A stretch of DNA of 64,000 bases from Agarivorans albus (GTDB lineage Bacteria > Pseudomonadota > Gammaproteobacteria > Enterobacterales > Celerinatantimonadaceae). The notes beneath the pieces are model-generated. The model was not told where the DNA came from. It searched no databases and saw only the letters and a list, made by a program, of their open reading frames with translations. Of this stretch, positions 18,499 to 27,883 are shown piece by piece; the stretch's first letter is position 1; each line of letters begins with the position of its first letter. The position numbers were made by a program, and so were the translations under genes. The stretch is taken from contig NZ_AP023032.1 of assembly GCF_019670105.1 (NCBI RefSeq), positions 4,674,001 to 4,738,000 of the forward strand, given 5' to 3'.

Positions 18499-18523
18499 TA
18501 AAAAAGCCGCTAGAAGCGGCTTG
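18499..18523 (-). terminator. Terminator of the gntR gene
   Basis: On the minus strand, AAGCCGCTTCTAGCGGCTT is followed by a run of T. It lies 28 bases after the regulator's stop and insulates it from the operon downstream. Confidence 0.85.
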
Positions 18524-18550
18524 GAATAACGAGCGACCCAGTGAGTCAGC

Positions 18551-19231
18551 TTAGATATTGGCTAAACGCAGTTTTTCTAACAGGGCGACCATGGCTTTGC
18601 CGCCTTTAATCCTATGCTCACGATGAATATCGGCTGCTTTAATTGGGTCTCGCTCGCGAATAGCCTGCACCACCTCACTATGATCTTTGGTTGAATCATG
18701 TGGCGTATCACGCAGGTGCAAGGTAACAAAGCGTACTCGGTGTGCCTGCCCCCAAAACTGCAATACCACATCTTTTAGCCGTTGGTTGTCGGTGAGATCC
18801 AATAGGGTGTGGTGAAATTCTTCATCCGCTTCGGCCCAAGCTTCTAAGTTATCCTGCTGCAGAGCCTCGGCCATCCTTGCAGTAGTTTTTTCTAAACGTT
18901 GTAATTGTTGCTCGCTTAGACCCTTGCTCGCCAAGGTGCCAATCGCTTGCGACTCTAAAGCGGTGAGAATTTCGTAGATATCACGCATATCATCAGGAGA
19001 AATAGGCTTAACCCGAATACCATGGCGCGGCTGAATCTCAATTAAACCTTCCCGCTCTAAGCGTACGCAAGCTTCCCTCACTGGGGTTCGACTAATATTC
19101 AAACGCTCTACCAATACTTTTTCTAGGTATTGAGTTCCCACTTTAAACTCATTGTTCAAAATTAACTCGCGCAAGGTTTGATAAGCCACCTGAGCGAGCG
19201 GTAGGTCTTGGCGTTTGGTAGTTACAGACAT
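18551..19231 (-). CDS. GntR-family regulator with FCD domain
   Basis: Cytoplasmic transcription factor, most likely a ligand-released repressor. The winged helix (residues about 10-75) has LVERLNISRTPVREACVRLEREGLI, the classic GntR recognition region. The FCD effector domain follows, with Asp/His residues (EADEEFHHTLLD, DHSEVVQAI, HREHR) that usually bind a metal and a carboxylic ligand. The 226-residue length is standard. It is divergent from the otnK-otnC genes, and identical 16-bp palindromes lie on both sides, so it probably controls both operons and itself. The ligand is expected to be the sugar acid or a pathway intermediate. Confidence 0.92.
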   Translation of the reverse strand: MSVTTKRQDLPLAQVAYQTLRELILNNEFKVGTQYLEKVLVERLNISRTPVREACVRLEREGLIEIQPRHGIRVKPISPDDMRDIYEILTALESQAIGTLASKGLSEQQLQRLEKTTARMAEALQQDNLEAWAEADEEFHHTLLDLTDNQRLKDVVLQFWGQAHRVRFVTLHLRDTPHDSTKDHSEVVQAIRERDPIKAADIHREHRIKGGKAMVALLEKLRLANI

Positions 19232-19300
19232 CGATTTACTCTTCCAGTAAGTGATTAGTTAGAGCCAAATTCTCTATTGATTTTGGGATTATTACACAAA

Positions 19301-19316
19301 TTAATGTATACATTAA
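19301..19316. promoter_or_regulatory. Predicted GntR operator O2
   Basis: TTAATGTATACATTAA, identical to O1 at 18389-18404, sits between the divergent gntR and otnK genes, 53 bp before otnK. Its position suits repression of otnK-otnC and autoregulation of gntR. Confidence 0.8.
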
Positions 19317-19368
19317 GTTATTCATCAATCTATACTGCGATTAGTTTTTATACTTAAGGGATTAAGCA

Positions 19369-20643
19369 ATGGCAACAAAACCGCTACTCGGCGTTATTGC
19401 TGATGACTTCACCGGCGCCTCCGACATGGCCAGCTTTTTAGTGAAAGGTGGCATGAGCTGCATTCAAATCAATGGCTTAGCCAGTACTCACAAGCAAACC
19501 CTTAATAGTGACGCGATTGTGCTAGCCTTAAAAACCCGCACCGTAGCGGTGGAACAAGCGCTCGAGCAAAGCCTGCAGGCCTTAGAGTTTTTGCTTGAAC
19601 AGGGCTGCCAATACTTCTACTTTAAATATTGCTCCACCTTTGACTCCACGGCAAAAGGTAACATTGGCCCAGTCATCGATGCCCTGTTAGCGCGACTAAA
19701 CTTAGTTCAAGCCATTATTTGCCCAGCCTTACCAGCGAATGGCAGAACCGTTTATCAGGGGCATTTGTTTGTTTATCAGCAATTGCTTAGCGATAGCCCC
19801 TTAAAGGATCACCCGCTCACGCCAATGGCCGATTCGCGGGTAGCCGAGCTACTTAGGCCGCAAGTTGCCCCTGCTTATCAGCAAGCCATTGAACACCTAA
19901 GTATTGATGATTTAAATGCAAAGCAACTAAACCCAAGCCAGCAACAGGCACGTTACTTAATTTGTGACTGCATCAACCAACAACATTTATCGCAAATAGC
20001 TCAACTCATCGCCCAACAACCTGCAATGCTGCTAACTGGCGGTTCTGGCTTAGCTGAATACATGGCGCAGCTATTAACAGCGCGAGGTAACACGCTTTCC
20101 CAGCAACATCAGTGCGCGGTAAAACCCTTACCTCAACCGGTGCTGATAATTGCAGGCTCATGCTCCAAGGCAACTCGAGAACAAATTGCCGAGGCCAACG
20201 CTTTACCACAATTTTGTGTTGATCCCGTCAAGCTGGCCAAAGGTGAACTTAAGCTAAAACACATATTGGACTGGATACACCAGCAACAGGCTCCAGCAGT
20301 ATTGGTTTACTCCTCGCAAGCACCAGAACAAGTAAGCCAAACTCAACAATTACTGGGCCAGCAAAACATTGCAGAGAAAATAGAGAACCTACTAGCGCAA
20401 ACGGCGGTGCAATCTAAAGCCAGCAATATTGTAGTAGCAGGCGGCGAGACCTCTGGCGCAGTAGTAAGCGCCTTAAACATAAGCAGTTTTAACATAGGGC
20501 CATCCATTTGCCCGGGCGTTCCAATTATGCAGTCTAACGATCAGCGTGCTATTAGCCTTGCCTTAAAGTCTGGCAACTTTGGCGACAAACACTTCTTTAA
20601 CCAAGCCTTGAGCTTAATTCAACAATTGGGAGCGCAAGCATGA
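19369..20643 (+). CDS. otnK: 3-oxo-tetronate kinase (DUF1537 family)
   Basis: Four-carbon acid sugar kinase: ATP plus 3-dehydro-L-erythronate or -D-threonate gives the 4-phosphate. The N-terminal substrate domain opens with GVIADDFTGASDMASF, the family signature. CPALPANGRTVYQGHLFV and DHPLTPM are typical of the OtnK branch. The C-terminal nucleotide domain has VVAGGETSGAVVSAL and IGPSICPGVPIM, both canonical. 424 residues, full length. It overlaps otnC by four bases (ATGA), so the two are translationally coupled. The DUF1537 kinase role was established experimentally for related families; the exact stereochemistry here is inferred. Confidence 0.9.
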   Translation: MATKPLLGVIADDFTGASDMASFLVKGGMSCIQINGLASTHKQTLNSDAIVLALKTRTVAVEQALEQSLQALEFLLEQGCQYFYFKYCSTFDSTAKGNIGPVIDALLARLNLVQAIICPALPANGRTVYQGHLFVYQQLLSDSPLKDHPLTPMADSRVAELLRPQVAPAYQQAIEHLSIDDLNAKQLNPSQQQARYLICDCINQQHLSQIAQLIAQQPAMLLTGGSGLAEYMAQLLTARGNTLSQQHQCAVKPLPQPVLIIAGSCSKATREQIAEANALPQFCVDPVKLAKGELKLKHILDWIHQQQAPAVLVYSSQAPEQVSQTQQLLGQQNIAEKIENLLAQTAVQSKASNIVVAGGETSGAVVSALNISSFNIGPSICPGVPIMQSNDQRAISLALKSGNFGDKHFFNQALSLIQQLGAQA

Positions 20644-21290
20644 ACCACGCCCAGCAACTGGACCAAGCCAAACGTTGCATTATTAAGTTTGGATTGTCGA
20701 TTTTTCAACGCGGGCTTACCGGCGGCGCCTCTGCCAATATGAGCATTGCCCTAGACCACGGTTTTGTTGTCACCCCTACTAATTCATGTTTTGGCTTTCT
20801 TGAATACGACGACTTATCGGTTTTGGATGCCAAAGGTGATTTAGTGAGTGGCAAGCCCGCATCTAAGGAGTTTTTGCTGCATCAATGTTTTTATCAACAA
20901 CCGTCCGCCATGCGCTGCGTGCTGCACCTGCACAGCACTTACGCTACGGCAGTATCCTGCTTAAAAGGCTTAAACAAAAGTGACGCAATCCCAGCGCTTA
21001 CTCCTTATTTGCGCATGCGTTTAGGTGCAATTGCTATGGTTGATTATCATCCGCCGGGGAGCTCTGACTTGGTGGATGCCCTGAAGCAGCAAGCAGCCAC
21101 TTACCGTGGCGTGTTAATGGCCAATCACGGGCCAATAGTAGCCGCCGATAGCCCGGAAAAAGCGATGTATGCTATGGAAGAGCTCGAAGAAAGCTGCAAA
21201 CTACAACTCTTGCTTGGCCAACAGCAAGTCAATTACTTAAGCCAACAGCAAGTCGAGTACTTACAAAACGCCTACAAGGGTAAGTTATAA
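20640..21290 (+). CDS. otnC: 3-oxo-tetronate 4-phosphate decarboxylase (class II aldolase fold)
   Basis: Zinc enzyme of the class II aldolase/adducin fold that, in OtnC-type pathways, decarboxylates 3-oxo-tetronate 4-phosphate to dihydroxyacetone phosphate and CO2. Motifs: RGLTGGASANMS, VVTPTNSCFGFL, and the metal triad from LHLHSTYATAV (two His) and MANHGPIVA (third His). SKEFLLH supplies the usual acidic residue. 216 residues, normal. It follows the kinase with a four-base overlap, the typical OtnK-OtnC arrangement, and sends carbon to glycolysis. Confidence 0.9.
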   Translation: MNHAQQLDQAKRCIIKFGLSIFQRGLTGGASANMSIALDHGFVVTPTNSCFGFLEYDDLSVLDAKGDLVSGKPASKEFLLHQCFYQQPSAMRCVLHLHSTYATAVSCLKGLNKSDAIPALTPYLRMRLGAIAMVDYHPPGSSDLVDALKQQAATYRGVLMANHGPIVAADSPEKAMYAMEELEESCKLQLLLGQQQVNYLSQQQVEYLQNAYKGKL

Positions 21291-21312
21291 ATCAACCATC
21301 AGGAGATCAACC

Positions 21313-21600
21313 ATGTACGTGATCACTGTGCTGTTCTCAATTAAACCAGCATATTTAGACAAGTTCTTGCCAGAGATGCTGGCCAATGCAGCTACCTCTT
21401 TGAAACAAGAACCAGGCTGCTTGCAGTTTGATGTGTGCCAATCAACAGAGAACACCAATCAGGTTTATCTCTACGAGGTTTACCAACACCAACAAGCCTT
21501 TGACGATCACCTAAACTCAGCGCATTTTTTGTCTTTCAGCGAAACCACCAAAAACTGGATAGAAGACAAGCAAATAAGCAGCTACATTCAGCTAAAATAA
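21313..21600 (+). CDS. Small ABM-fold protein (putative monooxygenase/isomerase)
   Basis: 95-residue dimeric alpha-beta barrel protein of the antibiotic biosynthesis monooxygenase (ABM) family, related to YgiN and LsrG. Features are the N-terminal strand TVLFSIKPAYLDKF, EPGCLQFDVCQS in the middle and VYLYEVYQHQQAFDDHL, where the Glu/Tyr and His usually line the pocket. A Shine-Dalgarno AGGAG lies before the ATG. Third gene of the otn operon, 22 bp after otnC. Relatives act on quinols or on phosphorylated ketoses (LsrG), so it could isomerise a pathway intermediate, but nothing in the sequence proves this. A similar protein is encoded at 32647. Confidence 0.8.
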   Translation: MYVITVLFSIKPAYLDKFLPEMLANAATSLKQEPGCLQFDVCQSTENTNQVYLYEVYQHQQAFDDHLNSAHFLSFSETTKNWIEDKQISSYIQLK

Positions 21601-21626
21601 ACCAAGGCTAGCACTGGGTTTAGCAT

Positions 21627-21654
21627 AGCTTAGCAACGTAAGGCAGGCTAAGCT
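21627..21654. terminator. Possible hairpin after the otn operon
   Basis: AGCTTAGC pairs with GCTAAGCT across a 12-base loop, and a competing pair AGCAAC/GTTGCT overlaps it. There is no T-run. It may end the otnK-otnC-ABM transcript, but the evidence is weak. Confidence 0.35.
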
Positions 21655-21684
21655 GTTGCTATTATTACCACTTAAGCGTTGCCA

Positions 21685-22881
21685 ATGACCGAAAAGCTCT
21701 CGCTACAACAAGCCAGAAAACTGGTTTTACACTCTCAGTGCTTGCCATCTGCTAAAACCAAAGGCTCGGCCCTTGATGCCAGCCTAGCGGCGATAGAGCA
21801 GCTAGGTTACGTGCAAATAGACACGATATCGGTAATTCAGCGCGCTCATCACCATACTTTGTGGTGCCGCAACCTTCGCTATCAGTTAAGTCATCTCGAT
21901 ACCCTAATGCGTAAGCACCAAGTATTTGAATATTGGTCACATGCAGCGGCGTATTTACCGATGCGCGATTACCGCTTTAGCTTGCTACGTAAACAGGCTT
22001 TTGCCAATGGCCAACAAAAGCATTGGTATCAAAAAAACCACGGCTTAATGGATGCGGTGTTAAAGCGAATTGCCGATGAAGGCCCACTCATGGCCAAAGA
22101 CTTTGAACATCAGGGAAAAAAGACTGCTGATTGGGCAAGCAAACCAGCAAAACAAGCCTTGGAATGTTTGTTTATGCAAGGCGACTTAATGGTGCCTTAT
22201 CGCCATAACTTTCATAAGGTTTATCAACTTACCGAAAAAGTATTGCCAAGCAACACAGATACCCGCATTCCTAGCCAGCAAGAATACTGCAGGCACTTAA
22301 TCCAGCGCTACTTAAATGCTAACGGCATTGGTCTGGTAAGCGAAATGAGCTATCTACTTAAGAACCTAAAAGGCCCCTTGAATCATTGTTTAAAAGACAT
22401 GTTATTAAACGGAGAGGTCATTAAAGTAGCGGTTGCTGGGCAAACTTATTACGCGCTAGAAAACAGCTTAAACTTACTCAACAAACCGCTGGCTCGCAGC
22501 AAGCTAAAGATTTTGTCGCCCTTCGACAACCTAGTAATTCAACGTAAGCGTCTACAGCAGTTGTTTAATTTCGATTATCTTATCGAATGCTATGTGCCAA
22601 AAGCCAAGCGCCAATACGGCTATTTTTGTTTACCTATTTTGTGGGAAGGCCAACTAGTCGCAAGAATGGATTGCAAAGCCGAGCGCCAAACTCGCACCTT
22701 GCACATTTACAACTTGGTATTGGAACCAAGCCTTAAAGACATAACAAAGTTTAGCGAGGCCTTAAGCAAAGAACTTAACGTTTTTATGCAGTTTAACCAA
22801 TGTGAACATTTACAAGTTCATCAAACATCTGAACGCCCACTAGCTAAAACCTTAACTCAGCATTTCACTAACGGCATGTAA
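21685..22881 (+). CDS. YcaQ-type winged-helix DNA glycosylase (HTH_42 family)
   Basis: Belongs to the AlkZ/YcaQ family, whose characterised members unhook DNA interstrand crosslinks made by alkylating agents. The catalytic segment is YVQIDTISVIQRAHH near residue 40; the Q-I-D triplet corresponds to the family's Q-x-(Q/D) motif. The following HHHTLW, FEYWSHAAAYLP and ILSPFDNLVIQRKR are also conserved. Winged-helix modules occupy the N-terminal and middle regions and a beta barrel the C-terminal part. About 398 residues, normal. The ATG at 21685 is preferred over the TTG at 21679. Monocistronic, with no link to neighbours. Confidence 0.88.
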   Translation: MTEKLSLQQARKLVLHSQCLPSAKTKGSALDASLAAIEQLGYVQIDTISVIQRAHHHTLWCRNLRYQLSHLDTLMRKHQVFEYWSHAAAYLPMRDYRFSLLRKQAFANGQQKHWYQKNHGLMDAVLKRIADEGPLMAKDFEHQGKKTADWASKPAKQALECLFMQGDLMVPYRHNFHKVYQLTEKVLPSNTDTRIPSQQEYCRHLIQRYLNANGIGLVSEMSYLLKNLKGPLNHCLKDMLLNGEVIKVAVAGQTYYALENSLNLLNKPLARSKLKILSPFDNLVIQRKRLQQLFNFDYLIECYVPKAKRQYGYFCLPILWEGQLVARMDCKAERQTRTLHIYNLVLEPSLKDITKFSEALSKELNVFMQFNQCEHLQVHQTSERPLAKTLTQHFTNGM

Positions 22882-22905
22882 CAGGAGCTAAAGCACTACC
22901 ATTGT

Positions 22906-22932
22906 TAAGTAGCCCCCGAATAGGGCTACTTA
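22906..22932. terminator. Hairpin between convergent genes
   Basis: TAAGTAGCCC pairs with GGGCTACTTA (ten pairs) around a seven-base loop, between the glycosylase stop and the heme lipoprotein stop. It lacks a T-run on either strand but its position fits a shared terminator. Confidence 0.55.
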
Positions 22933-22941
22933 CAGATTCAA

Positions 22942-25488
<2,547 letters not shown>

Positions 25489-25824
25489 TATATTTACCGT
25501 TATCGAATCAGCTTAAATAACAAGCAACCCGAGCAGAGATCCAGTTCACATTTTATTCGGCTTAAAGTCTATCAAGCTTAGTCATTTGACTATTTGTATG
25601 CCAACAAAGTGGGAGGTGCATCACACAATATAGACCAGGCCAACCTTAAGTAAATATATGATATTTAAGTATTTTTAATGTTATTTCACATTCTGTGATG
25701 TTTCCTAAGGGTAAGCTTAAGGCCGCTTTTTACAAGCCAACGAACTAGTGTCCAATCTGCGGCTAGGGATTACGTTAGCAAGGGTAAAACAGAACTAAAC
25801 CACTGATATTGGTGAGTACTATTA
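25489..25824. other. Intergenic region, no gene recognised
   Basis: 336 bp between two leftward genes, AT-rich, holding the promoter of the heme lipoprotein. An inverted repeat TCACA-TTC-TGTGA at 25686-25698 has the wrong arm order and spacing for a CRP site. No ORF or RNA gene was seen. Confidence 0.45.
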
Positions 25825-27309
25825 TTAAAACCTACGATTTAAACCAGCAATAAACTGGCGACGATCGCCACCAAAACCTACATATTCAAACATGGCTGAC
25901 CAATAAGCATTAAAGTTGAAGTTAGCTCCAACTAGACCCTGCCATTTATCGGTATTTTCTTGGCGAATTTTGTAGTCGATAGAGAGATCCGTGCCGGGAA
26001 TTGGCTGGTTACCGTCGATGCGTAATTCACTATCCAAATAACTTACGCCGCCATATACCGCTAAGCTGCGGTCATCCTCAAATTGGAACAATTTGCCAGC
26101 CCGCGGCACAGCGCTAAACACAATACCATCGCTGTTGGTTCTGTCCATATCGGCGTAGGTAAAAGTGAGCGGCACTGCCAAAAAGTAAGAGCGCCAACCG
26201 CCGGCTAATACCGTGCCAACACTATAGCTATAGCCGTCTACGTCTACATTCACATTAAACGGCACCGTTTCTTTACCTTCTAATACGCGACAAGCAGGGT
26301 GGCTAATAATGCCGGAACAATCTATTTCTAACTGCTCCAGTAAATCATCACCGTTAAGCGCAAAATTGACGTTGGCTTCGCCGGTAATTCGGCCAAAGGT
26401 GCCAAATACATTCATAAAAGGAAATATCCAAGCATCCACTTTAATCTGTGGCGTTTGGGTGTGGTTATCATTATCGCTAAAGGCGACAAAATCGATGGGT
26501 ACATTGGCACCACTGCCACCGGCACCCACTTCTAACTCATCGAGATCCATGTGCTGATAGGTATCGACATAGATAAAACTAATGCCAATAGGCAAGGGAA
26601 GATCGTAGCCCAAATCAATCACTCGCTGCCCATAAAATGGCAATACCCGGTCCCATTTTCGTGGTGAGTGCTCAGTTTGGCTGCCCGGTGATTTAGTATC
26701 GCGCATGGGTAAGGTGGTTTTGTTTAAGCCGCTATCGGTAAGTTCTTCATTGCGCGATAAATTTACCAATACCGCAGAGCCCGAAACATTAGCTCCGCTA
26801 TCGTTCACCACATATGCTGGAATGTTGTGTTGGTTCACTTCTATGGTACTAGCATAAGTTTGGCCGCTTTCCCCCAAACGCCATTCGGCCGACACGCCAG
26901 TGCCCCAACCACCTTGAGTAAAGGCGTCTATACTCTGCTGATCTTCGAACAGGCCAATAATGTAATAGGAGCTTAAACCCAAGCCCACGCCTACATCGTA
27001 GCGCTCCACGTCCATATAGGTAATGCTGTCGTCTTGCTTATTGTAAAGAGCACCCAAGCCGCTGGACTTGCCTAACACTGGTACCTTAAAGCTAGATAGC
27101 TCAGAGGAGAAGTAGCCTTCGGCTTGGTCGAGTTCTTGCTGTAGGTTGGGATTTAGTGCTACCAAGCGCTCAATAGCCGTTTTGGCTTGTTGCTCAACTT
27201 GCTGTCGCACAGCCTCTCGCTCACCGCTTGGAATCACGGTTTTGCTAGAACAAGCAGCCAAGGTAAACAGGGCAAATATGCCAAGGCAAAAGCCTAGAGG
27301 ATTTCTCAT
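25825..27309 (-). CDS. Outer-membrane lipoprotein, SYLF-like N-part and beta-barrel-like C-part
   Basis: 494 residues. A lipoprotein signal (TLAACSSK) is followed by a helix-forming charged stretch. Residues about 60-165 then resemble the SYLF/Ysc84 lipid-binding fold: AEGYF, GLGALYN, RYDVGVGLGL, YIIGLFEDQ, and AFTQGGWGTGVSAEWRLG in the usual order. The second half alternates hydrophobic and polar residues (SIDYKIRQENTDKWQGLVGANFNFN) and ends in RQFIAGLNRRF, with a terminal aromatic residue as in many outer-membrane barrels. A pair of Cys (DCSGIISHPAC) could form a disulfide. The combination of a lipid anchor and a barrel-like end is unusual. Function unknown; possibly an envelope lipid or solute role. 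Confidence 0.6.
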   Translation of the reverse strand: MRNPLGFCLGIFALFTLAACSSKTVIPSGEREAVRQQVEQQAKTAIERLVALNPNLQQELDQAEGYFSSELSSFKVPVLGKSSGLGALYNKQDDSITYMDVERYDVGVGLGLSSYYIIGLFEDQQSIDAFTQGGWGTGVSAEWRLGESGQTYASTIEVNQHNIPAYVVNDSGANVSGSAVLVNLSRNEELTDSGLNKTTLPMRDTKSPGSQTEHSPRKWDRVLPFYGQRVIDLGYDLPLPIGISFIYVDTYQHMDLDELEVGAGGSGANVPIDFVAFSDNDNHTQTPQIKVDAWIFPFMNVFGTFGRITGEANVNFALNGDDLLEQLEIDCSGIISHPACRVLEGKETVPFNVNVDVDGYSYSVGTVLAGGWRSYFLAVPLTFTYADMDRTNSDGIVFSAVPRAGKLFQFEDDRSLAVYGGVSYLDSELRIDGNQPIPGTDLSIDYKIRQENTDKWQGLVGANFNFNAYWSAMFEYVGFGGDRRQFIAGLNRRF

Positions 27310-27401
27310 TACTATCCTTGTTGCGTTGAAGCTGCATCCTGCAGCCCAATTTAGTGAAGAGGCGATCTGCTAATCGCTATGAATCAACAATAAGCAATTG
27401 C

Positions 27402-27821
27402 TCAAATTTCTTCAATTTTAATTCGAATTACCTGCTCTTGCCCAGTTAGTTTAATTTTAGCGTCTTGGTAGCTTGGTGGGCCAAATTTCCCCTTGGGGTT
27501 GTTACTCATTCCAGTCGGCTCTTTGGGAATGCCAAACCAATTGGTATCAAGAACTCCGTTAGCATTTTTATCATGATAAACGTTTATCGCACACTCGGAT
27601 GAGAGGGGGTCACTCACGCTAATGCGTAACTCACCGTTAGCCACATTTTTTACTGGCACGGTTTTACTAAAAATAGGCTGCTTTAAGTAGCTTTCACTAG
27701 AGTCCCATACTCTAAGCACTATTTGCCCTTCTGCCGAACTTACCCCCACTACATCGATATGCACATCTGCAGCAAAGACATAGCATGGCAGTGTTGCGAT
27801 GAGATACGCCCAATTTTTCAT
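27402..27821 (-). CDS. Exported DUF2141 protein
   Basis: 139 residues with a signal peptide (MKNWAYLIATLPCYVFAA) and one DUF2141 domain. The domain is recognised by EGQIVLRVWDSSE, the Cys-containing CAINVYHDKNANGVLDTN and GIPKEPTGMSNN, a well-conserved beta-sandwich of unknown role found in periplasmic proteins of marine bacteria. The ATG at 27821 is chosen because GAGG lies ten bases upstream and the signal peptide starts there; the open frame extends to 27863. It follows the beta-helix gene by about 60 bp and is probably co-transcribed. Confidence 0.85.
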   Translation of the reverse strand: MKNWAYLIATLPCYVFAADVHIDVVGVSSAEGQIVLRVWDSSESYLKQPIFSKTVPVKNVANGELRISVSDPLSSECAINVYHDKNANGVLDTNWFGIPKEPTGMSNNPKGKFGPPSYQDAKIKLTGQEQVIRIKIEEI

Positions 27822-27883
27822 ACAACGCCAACCTCTAATTAACCAACACAACATGCAGGCCATGCTCGCTTAGCTCTTTTTAA

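Noticed and set aside
25686-25698. TCACA-TTC-TGTGA as a CRP site
   Set aside because: The arms are in the wrong order and the spacing is three, not six bases; it is only a small inverted repeat.
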